Shown here: positions 1 through 9,795 of the stretch, piece by piece
Layout: the number at the start of each line of letters is the position of its first letter
Position numbering within the stretch: position 1 is the first letter of the stretch
NCBI GenBank assembly: GCA_014526335.1
Contig: JACTAT010000037.1
Span: 5,791,047 to 5,855,046, forward strand
DNA length: 64,000 nucleotides
From: Chrysaora quinquecirrha
Taxonomy: Eukaryota > Cnidaria > Scyphozoa > Semaeostomeae > Pelagiidae
Reading direction: 5' to 3'
The notes under the pieces: model-generated
What the model saw: only the letters and a program-made list of their open reading frames with translations
Database searches by the model: none
What the model was told of the DNA's origin: nothing
Position numbers and translations under genes: made by a program

Positions 1-354
1 CTTTCCGTCATCTTGATACCCTGTAGTTCAGCAAAGGAACATTGTGTCTGTTTTAAGACACTTTTTGAAACACACACTATGCTTGTTTTTAGTCACGAGG
101 ATAAGCTGTAATAGTTTAAGTTAACATAACATGAATCAGTTTCCTCCTCTCAATCTGAATACGAGGCTAATACGCATTTACTCCACTACACAGGAATAGG
201 AAGAAAATATTTTAATCTTTCAATAGTAAATCTATATTGCAGTATTGAAATGAATGAACCTAAGGAAAACACTGAAATCTATATGCATAACTGAGAAAAC
301 ATGATAAGTAAAAGCAAGCATGCAGGGTTTTCCCAACATACTTTGAAAGATCTC
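1..354. other. No supported gene
   Basis: AT-rich sequence downstream (in minus-strand sense) of the decayed gene that ends near 355. Only short chance reading frames are visible, with no repeat or RNA signature. It may be the 3' flank of that gene. Confidence 0.5.
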
Positions 355-1995
355 TTAATATATGGCTAAACTTCTCATGTCGTATATGTACACAGGGAGC
401 CAACGTGCATAATTTTGCCTGTTCATGGCAAAGAAATACGGCACCATGGCAGAAACACACAACAAATGTAATTTCCAGTTGCCAGTTCTCTCCGCCTTAA
501 CGAATTGCAAGAGAAGCTTAACCACATCGCCATACTTCTCCCAAAAGGTAAACATTTTTGAGTTTGCTCTAAATTCCGCTGTGAACTTTTGAAACAGTGA
601 GCGTAATTCCTTTGTTTCTTGAAGCAACTCCTTTATCATAGTCTCCACTTCTACCTTTGTCTTTATTGCACGTCTGCAATCTTCTACGTTACTCAACATT
701 GTATCTTCATCAACATTACACTCTATACCATCCTTAATATGGGTTGTGTACCATTTGTGTATACCAGTTGTGTACCATGTGCACATCAGTCGAAAAAAAG
801 CCTCCATTGCTAACTTATATGCTGAATTCCTCTCTTATAAGATTTGCCTTTCATCAATGCTGACGTTGTTCCTGCTGCATAAACTCCAGACTCGATAAGG
901 AGGTCTTCTAATCTGGAATTGTTATACTTCTTTCCAAGCAAGTCAAGGAAATTCTGAGCTATGTGGAATCCCCAAAGCCAAATGAAAACATCTGAGAACT
1001 CTACGGGAAATTTCATTTGAATTAACTTTGCTTTTGAAAAGATTGCAAGATCAAAAGTAATGACAGTGTCACTCGGTCCAAGGCTGGAACAGATCTTCTG
1101 AGTGTGTTTCATTATCATGTAAACGGTACTTTGTTCAGTTGATGAACATTCGATCATTGGGAAGTAGCCAATCTTGCTAACAGAAGAGATGTCAGGGTAT
1201 AAAATGGAGTTGAATCCACTCCAGCTTGGCATGGTCTGGACCTCTTGAGCAGCAATGCCCGTCTTCATTAAAGTTGCTGCCTTTATACAAAGGAGAACCC
1301 ATGCGGTGTCTGCATCTTAAGCTCTAGAAAGTGCACTGCTCTCACATGCTTGGCATTCCTTATCAAATATGCCCACATATTGATGCACTTTAGGTCGTCT
1401 TCCGTGAGCCGAGCACTCTTGCAGGTCATACACGCTCCCACTTCTCTTCAAGCTACGTCGCCTTTGAGAATTATCTCCAGCTGTGATTGGTGGTAGTTCT
1501 GGACCAGAATTTTTTTTTTGGTAGACAACCATTGTTGTAGCATGGGTGTTATTTTCATTTTACCATTTATAGTTTCCTCATTCAGATTATTATTATCTGC
1601 AGGGAGCTGCACGAAAGATCCTGGTGAGATATTTGATGGGATAACTGTTTCAAAAATTTTCGACTTTAGCTAGCACCTCCTGAGCCAACTTTGTATCCAC
1701 TGCCAATAATTCGTCATATGATGAACTATGTCCCATTTGATTCAAAAGTATAACTAGCTGCTTACATCCAGTAAGGTGACGCACCATCACAGTCCCATTT
1801 TGGCATCTAAAATCTATGTATTGCTGAAACAGAACATGAGCAAGAGACTCGCTATCAAGAATGGTTTGATACATCTCAATATCTAATCCGTGCTTCCAAA
1901 CATCGTCAGCAAATGAACGGAACTGTTCAAATATGTCTTTCTTTGATTCATCACAGGTTTCAATCCAAGAAATGAAGCCTTCCCAGATTTATCGC
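355..1995 (-). pseudogene. Decayed gene of a multi-copy invertebrate protein family of unknown function
   Basis: Four minus-strand reading frames follow one another in the order expected of one protein: about 1995-1650 (WEGFISWIET, then SLAHVLFQQYIDF), 1532-1317, 1268-810 (MPSWSGFNSI, VITFDLAIFSKAK, LEDLLIESGVYAAGTTSAL) and 807-355 (MEAFFRLM, AERTGNWKLHL, NYARWLPVYIYDM). I recognise this order from uncharacterised, highly repeated proteins of cnidarians and other invertebrates; no biochemical function is known to me. Conserved acidic residues in VITFDLAI and LLIESG could belong to a transposase-like fold, which is only a guess. Frame changes near 810, 1290 and 1600 make it a pseudogene. No second copy lies in this window. 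Confidence 0.6.
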
Positions 1996-2500
1996 ATGAA
2001 GGATTTTTACATTAGCTTATGGAATCCAACTGCACGGTTATATTGCTTACCACCTAGAACACCATTTACTGATCCCTCTGCTATCACGCTAGATTTTTGG
2101 CCCCCTTAATTTACTTAGTACATGGTACAGCTATATTAACCAAACTTAGTACAACACTGAGTATAGTGGAGATCAAAGCTCATTAATCCTGTGAAGCAAG
2201 CAATTGATATACCGTTATTTGTTACTTGAGTCCCCTGTTGACTTTTCTCTCCAATAAATACAGATTTTCGAAATTTTAATTGTTTTCTTACATTTTTGAC
2301 ATCATCGAAATGTATGATGTCATAGTTATCAAATTTATTGAATTGAAAATAATGTGTGAATGGAGAAACAAGCTTCTGATGGCAGGGGCACAAAAGCGAT
2401 TCTTGGGCTATTTTTTGCAGAATTTGACATGAGAAATGGCCTTTAAAGTCCCAACACTGTTACCTGCCAGGGCAAGTACCCATGGGTCTTTGCTCAAGAC
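1996..2500. other. No supported gene
   Basis: Lies between the decayed minus-strand gene and the kinase fragment. An 85-codon minus frame at 2136-2393 has no recognisable motif. I see no repeat or RNA gene here. Confidence 0.45.
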
Positions 2501-2760
2501 CTACCAACTTTCAATTGGAAGGATCTCAAGAATAAACATATCATTGGACAGGGTAGTTTTGGGGTAGTATTCACAGCAGAGTATAACAGCAAAGTAATAG
2601 TTGTTGAGAAACTTTTTGGGAAAGTAATCATGAAAGAAAGTGATTCATAAAGGAAACTAGATTTCTGCATAAGCTTCAAAGTGACTTTATCGTGAAATTT
2701 CTACGACTGCAGTCGGCCTGTTTGGTGTTTCATGGAATATCTTCTGTTTGGCGTCTTGTT
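2501..2760 (+). pseudogene. Protein kinase N-lobe fragment
   Basis: From 2501 the plus strand encodes a kinase glycine loop in context, IIGQGSFGVVFTAEY (GxGxxGxV), then a beta-3-like stretch VIVVEKLFG. By comparison with the usual VxVKKL pattern, the invariant lysine position appears to hold glutamate. A stop falls near 2650. The alpha-C-like continuation (RFLHKLQSDFIVKF) lies in another frame at about 2655-2750. No HRD or DFG motif follows, so only the start of the domain remains. Protein kinases phosphorylate Ser, Thr or Tyr using ATP; this relic cannot. Similar expanded kinase families occur in cnidarians (from memory). Confidence 0.6.
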
Positions 2761-5230
2761 CTAGTCCTTCTGGCACATGCCCTTCTTCAGATTGCATTCT
2801 TGATGTGCAATTCTCCATAATGTCAGCCCAAAAAACTCCAGCGTCCATTGCTTTGTCTTTGTCTTTGACAGTACTATTACCTTACTGGTCCATGACAAGT
2901 CTTCCCTGTCATGTAAGTATGCACATTTACCTTGTCTTGTGTAGGGACTTCTCGTTTCTAATGTGGTACATTGATAACAGACCACAAGTGAAAGGATGGC
3001 ACTGCCTTTCCTTTGAGATTGAAAAGAACAGATACTACACTTGTTCTTTGCCTTACACTTTTGTGATCGGACAATAACTGGTATATTCACCATGGTATTG
3101 TCGTAGGTGAAGGCTAGATGGCCGTTTGTGCATCACGCTTAAGGCTAGAGAAGCAGAAGTGTGCATATGCACATGTATGTATACCGTTTGATCTATATGA
3201 AATGGATGGGTAGATCTCGGTGGCGGTGTGCAGTGCTGTTCAGAAGGTGTGCTGAGGAGAGGACTCTGTCCAGATGGAGAAGCAGGCATGGCATTCACTG
3301 AAGCCCAGCTTCCTCTTTCATGGTGTGGCAAAGGATGGGTTTCTGGTTACAGCTGTACGAATGTGGTAAAAGTTGGTGCATCAGCATCTTCCGACATGTG
3401 GAGTGGAGGATGCGGAAAACAGCAAACCGTCAGTGACATGGAAACTCTTGCAGAGAAAGGCAAGGGCGGATCAAGAGGGGTGCAAATGGTGCAGATGCAC
3501 CAGTCAGATTTGGCTGGCAGAAATATGTATGTTATAATAAATTTATTTTTACGGTTTATTTTACTTTTACGGTTAACTTTTACAGTATATTTAGATTTGG
3601 GCCCTGGGAATCAGTGTTCTTCAGTGAAAGCAGAGACAATAATAAAATTTTATTGTTACAGTCTTCCTCCCTCTTGATTATGGTCATTATTAAATTGCGA
3701 AACAGAATTTTTAGTTCTCTTCCAATGAGATAGTTGGGTTGTAATTTATCCTGAATTGCACCAGTGGTCTGTAATTTACTGTCGTCAATTGCCCAGAAAG
3801 CCAATCAGAAACCTCAAAAGTGCTCCACTGATGTCAGATTTGCCCCAGTCAGGAAGGAAGGATAAACCAATCAGAAGCCGTATCTTATGGTGCAGGTTGG
3901 ACTTTCAGGGGGTAATTCAGGGTGTAAGAGCAGCATCAGAATCAAGAAATAATAGAGAAACTGCCGATCATTTAACTCAACTGAATTGTCGTACAATTTC
4001 AAAAAAGCGAACATGAAACCGCTGCTTTGGTCTTTTGCAGTTGAGATGTATAATTCAAGGTGAATCTTTAAGATAATTGTTTTCTCAAGAGATGCTTTGT
4101 ATTTGGAGGATCGTGGAGGTGTGCTGACATGTATGCAGAACTTGACATTAGTACTTTACGAAAGGGAGTAGCTTGATTGCAGGTTTATACTACCAGAAAT
4201 TGTACTGTCAAGATACCAACATTTGGGGTAATCGCAGGGGTCAGCCAAACTGAACAGCAATGGAAAGGTCTCGCCCTGGAAGAAACTCCTTGTTACTCAC
4301 TCTTTTGTTTTAATCAGTCTGGCGAATGCCATTAAGACACGTTCAACAAGAAGAAAGGCCCATCACCGCAAAATATAATGATACAGATGATGAGCTCGGA
4401 GCCTAACAAGTCCAAGGAATACGAACTACTTGACACGCGAGATTTTGTAGATTTCACACAATACAATGAGCTTTCTATTGAAAAGGGTCAAGGATGCTTG
4501 CGAAAAATTCTACGAAATGCCTGTAGGATCCTGTGATGTTCTTCTAAGTGACCGTTGCCCATCGTGTTATCTCACAGAGCAAATAGCAGGAAAGAACACC
4601 CTTGTTAATATTCTGCAGCGGATGGTAGTCAGGTGCATCTTTTGCTGGTAGAGTTGACTTCTTGACAACACGAAAGTGTTTCAATAAGAGAGAATACGCA
4701 TCTAAGGGCCCTATCTTCTTATCTCAGGCTGAGATTTCAAATGGTCTTCACTCCAGACCAGTTTTGTCTGAGGGTATTTCAGGAGACCGAGGTGCCAGTT
4801 TGCCACTCGAGGCAAAGAAGCCCTGAAGAAAATTTATGCCTTTTTCATCTTTTGGAATCTCTCCTAAGAGAGAACATTTTTTTGAGAAGCCAGAGAATGA
4901 GCAGTGTCCAAATTCATGTGTACCAGATGCAACTGTAAGAGCAGGTTTACAGGAAATTAAGAAGAATCCAACGAGTGCAGAACGTTACACACAGCTTATT
5001 GCTCAAAGTTGCTTGTGTAAATCGGGAGATTTAACATACAAGTTTCAATATTCAAGTTCCAAGATCTGAGATTTTAAGATCCTGGATATTAAGATCCCAG
5101 ATATTAACCCTATCTGGACCGAGGGGCCCTCCTACATTTCTTTACGCAAGTCAAAATGCACGGAACAAAGGTGGATGAATGTTCTTGACTTTTCCTAAAA
5201 TTTACCTGTGGACCTTGTGGTGTGGTAATT
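2761..5230. other. Relic region without a supported gene
   Basis: Several 60-150-codon frames exist on both strands, but none shows a recognisable domain. A fragmentary plus-strand reading at about 4380-5069 (for example KGPIFLSQAEISNGLHSRP, then NSCVPDATVRAGLQEIKKN) looks protein-like but is broken by stops; it could be a decayed exon continuing the kinase-type gene (inference). At 5060-5100 a short motif resembling AAGATCCNGGATATTAA occurs twice. The string TCTGGACCGAGG near 5112 recurs in inverted form near 29290 and may mark a dispersed repeat. Confidence 0.35.
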
Positions 5231-5246
5231 TCCATGGTTACTAATG

Positions 5247-5805
5247 TTATTTTCCTTTCATACCACACCTACTGGGTGGGTGTAGGCCGGGTGAGTGGGT
5301 AGGGCACCTTAGGCCTACACCAGCCTTGTGAAATGGAAGCCAATTAAAATGAAAGTAGCCTGCAGCTTGGAATTCTTTGCTTATAAACTCGCTGCCTTTG
5401 TCGGATCGTACCTTTTTAGGTTTTCTTTCGGATAAAATTTGTTTAAACGCATTGACAATTTCTTTTGCAGTTTTTCTTTTTAGAGGTTTTACCCACGCAT
5501 ACTTGCTAAAAGTATCAATACAGCATAAGAGGAATGTAATGTTGTCATTTTCTTTGTTGAAATGCGCCATATCAACAAGATCACATTCCCATAAATAATC
5601 AATGTTATTGGTTAGTATCCGCTCCCGTTGAAAAGTTCTTCCTACTTGGTTTGTGCAGTGAATAGGCAAGACTAGTTTTACTCCATTCTTCAACGTCTTT
5701 CCTTTTCAAATTAGGAATTACTTTTTTGAATTCTCTATACGCTTTATCCAAACCCCCGAGAGAACCTGGAACAGAAGGATCAGAATATAACTTTTCTAAA
5801 CTCAT
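5247..5805 (-). pseudogene. Maverick/Polinton-type integrase (rve family), truncated, copy 1
   Basis: Minus-strand frames at 5805-5605 (start SLEKLYSDPSVPGSLGGLDK) and 5693-5247 carry a retroviral-type integrase core. The first catalytic Asp sits in WECDLVDM near 5579 and the second in VRSDKGSEF near 5390-5410. The homology ends shortly after, at about 5365, before the third catalytic residue (Glu) would appear; the rest of the frame is unrelated G/C-richer sequence. The core catalyses strand transfer of element ends into host DNA in this family. At least one frame change, plus loss of the C-terminal third, makes this copy inactive. It precedes the packaging ATPase on the same strand, an arrangement consistent with a Maverick or adintovirus. 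Confidence 0.85.
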
Positions 5806-5890
5806 AATAAATCAATTAACAGTTCTAACAATTTAACATTTGTACACTTTTTTCTTCATCGCTTTCTTTTCTTGCACTTTCTTCCTTTAT

Positions 5891-6680
5891 TTATGATCTT
5901 TTAGGCTTTTTCTTCACTGGTTCATCGTCAGGTTTGCTTGGCTCCATGACTATCTTTTCAAATGAATCCATTTTTACTGTCTTACAGAATGGTTGATCTC
6001 TATTTATAACCTTTTTTTGACTTGTACACCACTACAGGAGCTTCATTAGGGAAAATATTAGTGCAAAATCTACTATCTTCTCCAATCGATTGTGTGAAAT
6101 CACAAAGTAAGTAGCCATACATTCTTGCTGTTGCATCATTGTAAATGTCAAGGAATGTTTTTGGAGATGAGGCATAATTTGTCGCAAGAAATCTAATTTG
6201 ACTTCTATCTCAAGGATTCTTGAAAAGAACTTGATGCTGAGTATTGAGAGCTAAATTTCTCATTTCTGTTCCTCTTGGAAAAGGGTTTTGCATCATAACA
6301 ATTACATTGATGTTTAGATCTTCCTTTAGATGTTTAGATGAGATCTTCATTTTGTAAACAATTTTCCCCAATCTTTAAAGTTGGCAATTTCATGCATTAA
6401 ATCATCGACAACAATAGTTAATCTTTTGTCCGATCTTTCGATTTCTTCGTACAAGTTTTCAGGTAGCTCAGTAATAAATTTACAATTCCTGTTAAAACTT
6501 TTTTAAAGCGCTCAAACAATTCCGGTTGATTTGTTCCCGAGATCCACATATGGTTGGGATATTGTCTGCCATTATCAATTATATTGTTATAACTTTTTTA
6601 CAGATTTTCTACCCAAGTCGTTTTGCCGCTTCCGCTTACTCCAGATAAAATCAAAGAAAAAAGGTGCTTTAAATCTCAAA
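5891..6680 (-). pseudogene. Maverick/adintovirus packaging ATPase (FtsK/HerA, A32-like), copy 1
   Basis: Read on the minus strand, a Walker A P-loop (GVSGSGKTT) lies at about 6615-6645. The Walker B region follows near 6400 (TIVVDDLVHEI-type). The C-terminal part near 6010-6120 contains DATARMYGYLL and TNIFPNEAP, and the frame ends at 5891 in a Lys/Arg-rich tail. This family pumps genomic DNA into preformed capsids and is a hallmark of Mavericks, adintoviruses and virophages. Several frameshifts break the frame, so no intact ATPase is encoded. The N-terminus fades into AT-rich sequence with repeated TAACATCTAT-like words at 6700-6800. Confidence 0.8.
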
Positions 6681-6856
6681 TGGTAACTCATATTTGTAAC
6701 AAATTTTAAACATCTCATACAACAGGTAACATCTATTTATAACAAGTTATTAACATCTAGCTACAACATCAAAATAATATCTATAACATCGAACTAATAT
6801 CCATAAAATCTAATTTTGAACATCTCACAAATAACAGCTGTATAACAACGTTCAGT

Positions 6857-7409
6857 CTAGGCAAATGCCATGATTAAATTGTTTATTATTCTGCTCAATA
6901 TTTGCAACAGATACATCGATGTGAAGAGACTTGGTTGAGATAATTCATCATGCAGATTTTCAACTCCAATCTTGGTTCCATGGTTAAGTCGACCATTCTT
7001 CTTCTTCAGCTCATCAAACATTGATTTCTTAAACGATTCTTTCTCTTCAGCCAGCATGTCGGAGTTGACATAACTAATGTGAAATGATAGAAATCTGAAA
7101 GCATTATGTACCATACAATCTTGTTTATGATCAGCAGCATCAATTTGTTTTGACCACATCTCTGTGGTTGCACATTTTTCACAATACTCTTTTGCTTTCT
7201 TGAAAATGCATTTCAGGAGAATTTCGGCATATGCTTCTTGCACTTGAACACCAATCTTTGTTGGATCTTCTTCTTCTTCTTGTTTCTTCTTCTTGGATCT
7301 GCTCATCATCACTCGCTGGTCTTTTCCGGGATGGTTGTGGAAGCATTTTCAGCTCAGCAACCTTTCCATGTAATGCTTTCAGCATTTCTTCTTTTAGATT
7401 TATTCCCAT
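6857..7409 (-). CDS. Unknown Maverick-region protein, two overlapping frames, copy 1
   Basis: A 76-codon frame (7409-7179, starting MGINLKEEMLKALHGKVAEL) overlaps a 151-codon frame (7312-6857, MMMSRSKKKKQEEEED) by about 134 bases at a GAA/AAG-rich microsatellite. The second frame continues with a Cys/His-containing stretch (EYCEKCATTEMW, ADHKQDCMVHNAF) and a Lys-rich helical region. I do not recognise a family. The same two-frame arrangement is kept at 35414-35942. It is either one protein split by slippage in the microsatellite, two genes, or programmed frameshifting. It sits between the ATPase and the 7531 gene on the same strand and is AT-rich like its neighbours. Confidence 0.5.
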
Positions 7410-7530
7410 CTTTGATGGCTTCTCATTCTTCCATCTTCCGATTCCAAGACAGAGTCATAGAGGGAAATCACCGTTTTTCTGCAAATAGATTTCCAGCTTA
7501 TCCTCATATGCTTCTTCTTTACTCATAACT

Positions 7531-7836
7531 TCAGTGTATAGTGTTAGAAACTGTGTGATCCTGCCAAAGTACTGCTTTGATTGAATGTTTGCTTTGTTTC
7601 TTCTCAAACAGACTTCCAGCATCTTCTCCGCGGAACTGGAATTGATTGTTTATGTTTTCATCAACTATTTCCAGTAGACGAGACAGTGCTGCATGAGAAA
7701 TACCCATTAATTTTACCATCAATTCATGTTTAATTGTATCTTTCACCACTAACAACCATTTTTTAGTACCAGACTTGACAGCAAATGATGACTTGATTAG
7801 GCCCTCTTCATCTCTAACTTCGTAAATTGCAGCCAT
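7531..7836 (-). CDS. Unknown 101-residue Maverick-region protein, copy 1
   Basis: This is an intact frame from ATG at 7836 (MAAIYEVRDEEGLIKSSFAV). It reads as a small mixed alpha/beta protein with no signal peptide, membrane segment or zinc ligands; I do not recognise it. The start is supported by an upstream promoter: TATAAAA on the minus strand at about 7914-7920 and an initiator-like TCAGTT at about 7886-7897, with heat-shock elements beyond. A second tiny frame (MSKEEAYEDKLEIYLQKNG) starts at 7525 just downstream. The copy at 36088-36393 differs at residue 2 (Ala to Val), so this is one of the few undamaged genes of the element. Confidence 0.55.
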   Translation of the reverse strand: MAAIYEVRDEEGLIKSSFAVKSGTKKWLLVVKDTIKHELMVKLMGISHAALSRLLEIVDENINNQFQFRGEDAGSLFEKKQSKHSIKAVLWQDHTVSNTIH

Positions 7837-8162
7837 GACTCTTCAGTGATTTTTTAAGCTCCGCACTCTACGACGATTTGTTACAACTGAACTGATTTGG
7901 TTTTGGGCATCAATTTTATAGATTGATCAAACGTAACGTTCGAATTATTGGGCAATCAGATTGCAGGATTTCTCGTTTCTAGAATCTTGTGGAACTTTCT
8001 GGAATCTTGTGGAACATTCTGGAAACTTCTGAAAAGTTCCAACCAATCAGATTGCAGGATTTCTCATTTCTAGAATCTTGTGGATCTTTCTGGAAACTTC
8101 TAGAGCCTTCTAGAACCTTCTAGAACCTTCTAGAACATTAGATAGCAAATATTATACTATGG
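7837..8162 (-). promoter_or_regulatory. Heat-shock-type promoter module A, copy 1
   Basis: The region between the 7531 and 8163 frames holds two direct repeats, each beginning CAATCAGATTGCAGGATTTC (about 7949 and 8044), preceded by a CAAT-box-like context and followed by heat-shock elements. The clearest array is GAACATTCTGGAAACTTC at 8012-8029, that is alternating GAA and TTC units with two-base spacing. Further TTCTAGAA and TTCTAGAACC units run at 8090-8140. Toward the 7836 start there is a TATAAAA box (minus strand) and a TCAGTT initiator about 25 bases downstream. HSF trimers bind such arrays (established knowledge); activity here is inferred. Confidence 0.75.
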
Positions 8163-8576
8163 TTAGTTCAAACATCTCTTCTTACGTCTACGTTTTCTGG
8201 TTGTTTTCCTACCACCATTAAGTCACTTTTTACTCTTTCTTCTCACACCACCACCAGCTAATTTCCTTAAACCAGTCTCAACACCTAAACCGGTTGCATC
8301 TATGGCACCACCTTTGGTAGCTGCTTTTGCTCCTTTTAATGCGAATTTTTTTACGGTTTTTTTGCTAATATTTCTAGTCACTGCTCTTCCTCCTTGCTTA
8401 ATTGCTTGTCTAACTACTGCTCACGCTAATGCGAACCCCATCTTTCTAGAATCTTCTAATGCTGACTTCCTTTTATAACCTACTCTCATCAACTCGGTTG
8501 CTTCCTGTCCACCATCATTTTTTAACATATCATCAATAATCATTGAAGCAATAATAGTTCCTGCTAGTGTTGCCAT
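8163..8576 (-). pseudogene. Gly/Lys/Arg-rich small virion-like protein (possible pX-type), copy 1
   Basis: From ATG at 8576 (MATLAGTIIASMIIDD) a 138-codon frame runs to 8163. It has a hydrophobic start, an Ala/Gly/Lys middle (ALKGAKAATKGGAIDATG) and a very basic tail (RKTTRKRRRKKR). Two in-frame TGA codons interrupt it and are shared with the second copy, consistent with old CGA-to-TGA decay. Hydrophobic-plus-basic small proteins of this kind are found as pX-like capsid or core proteins in adintoviruses and adenoviruses; assignment here rests on composition and context only, so it could also be another DNA-binding virion protein. Confidence 0.4.
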
Positions 8577-8599
8577 TTTTTGAAATCGGATTTTTTAGC

Positions 8600-8853
8600 A
8601 TATGTGAATTTATTCAGCGTTTTCTTTGGTACCCCAGCAGCTCTCCAGACTTCCTTGGGATAAATTGTAAATGTTTATCTTTTTCCACCCCTTTTTCCTA
8701 ATTCGTGGTTTCAATTCGCGTTGCAGGCCTGGTAATGGTGTAATACCAATTGCTGTTTTGACAATCCAATTTTGTAGGTTTTCAAAAAAGACCTTTACCT
8801 CTAATTCTCTTTGTACGTCGTTTCTTTCTACCCTGTCTCTTGCGTTTACCCAT
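8600..8853 (-). pseudogene. Arg/Lys-rich small protein, copy 1
   Basis: It starts at 8853 with MGKRKRQGRKKRRTKR, an almost wholly basic N-terminus typical of nucleic-acid-condensing proteins. The frame breaks after about 23 codons; a second frame contains IVKTAIGITPLPGLQRELK and more basic residues before running up to the next gene's start. The ATG lies two bases beyond the Fic gene's stop codon, so the genes are packed as in a compact viral genome. Function unknown; a DNA-binding core protein is an inference from composition. Confidence 0.4.
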
Positions 8854-8855
8854 CT

Positions 8856-9364
8856 TTAATTACTAGGTGCATGCATTGTATTTATAAGAGATTTCAGATA
8901 ACTTAGATATTCTTGTAAACTTTTGTCAGATTTTCTTAGAGCCTTAATATACTTTTCTTGATCTTTGCATATTACACAGTTATTAGACAGGACACAATAC
9001 AAGAGTTTCGCCAGTCTACCATTACCATCTGGAAAAGGATGTATTTGTAAAAACTTTCGCAGAAATTCTAAGGTTGAATATTTCTATTATCTAAGAGTTT
9101 AGCAAGTTCTTTCTCAATATCTTCAGGTTTACAATATTCAAAGTATTCTTCATTAAAACATGTTGTTCGCTGTTTTTGCGCAAATTCGCCATAGTTTCCG
9201 TATATGATAAAGGAATGCGCTTCTTTTATTATACTTATTGTTAATCTGTTGGTATATTCTCTTATTGTTTTTAAATAGATATAGACATCATGTAAATCAT
9301 CAACTTCATTTTCCGCTTCATTAATTGAATTTAGCATTATTTCTATATAATTGAATGTAGTCAT
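8856..9364 (-). pseudogene. Fic-domain protein carried by the Maverick remnant, copy 1
   Basis: From ATG at 9364 (MTTFNYIEIMLNSINEAENE) to TAA at 8856. The Fic signature HPFPDGNGRLAKL is encoded at about 9003-9040, matching HxFx(D/E)GNGR, whose His is the catalytic base and whose GNGR loop binds the nucleotide phosphates. Fic enzymes transfer AMP or other phosphate-containing groups to hydroxyl side chains of target proteins. The N-terminal SINEAENE resembles the region where many Fic proteins carry an inhibitory helix, though it does not strictly fit (S/T)xxxE(G/N). One base is missing near 9072 relative to the second copy, breaking the frame between the N-terminal helices and the motif. It is about 169 codons, near minimal for a Fic core. 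Confidence 0.8.
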
Positions 9365-9618
9365 TTAAGACAACTTATCAATATAACATAAAACAATCAG
9401 AGTCAATTAACTGTTTTCACCCCAATCTTCAAGGACTTTATCGTTGATTTTCGTAATTAACTCTCCAGCGAGAGACAACCCTGCTGCCTCGTTTTTCTCG
9501 GAAATCAGATTGCCGAATCATTAGAAACTTTCCCGGACTTTCCCTTTCCATAAGATTCTAAACAATGAAATTGTGGGAACTTCCCTTATAAAAAAGTATC
9601 GTCTTTAAAGAGTTGATT
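9365..9618. promoter_or_regulatory. Divergent promoter region B, copy 1
   Basis: This lies between the Fic start (minus, 9364) and the plus ATG at 9619. It contains a weaker version of the shared module: AATCAGATTGCCGAATCATT near 9505, GAAACTTTCCCGG, a GGGAACTTCCC palindrome and a plus-strand TATA box (CTTATAAAAAAG, near 9585-9597) about 25-35 bases before the plus ATG. The arrangement suggests divergent transcription of both neighbours. Confidence 0.55.
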
Positions 9619-9795
9619 ATGGCTATGTATAGGAAATGTTGGACGTTGATGGAAATTGAGTATTTTCAAATATCTCCTGAATATGTCTACAAAGACTCGC
9701 TATTTTGTTGGACGACGGAGAAACATGTTTTCAGCATTAATTCATGTGTTGAATATAAACTGTTAGCAGATAAGTGGAAACGCGCATATTGTTGA
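9619..9795 (+). pseudogene. Short plus-strand ORF after promoter B, probably truncated, copy 1
   Basis: ATG at 9619 follows a TATA box and opens MAMYRKCWTLMEIEYFQ. The frame stops at 9795, and protein-like traces continue in other frames to about 9990, suggesting a decayed longer gene. I do not recognise it. In copy 2 the frame is cut after DSLF by the MITE at 38273, and the downstream 720 bases of this copy are absent there. Confidence 0.35.

Noticed and set aside
2748..3677. Overlapping frames of 92-149 codons on both strands
   Set aside because: No recognisable domain and no continuity with a neighbouring exon. Likely chance frames in relic DNA.
4741..5069. Two overlapping plus frames, possibly a kinase-gene exon
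   Set aside because: Protein-like composition but no motif, and stops break the reading. Kept only as part of the relic-region note.
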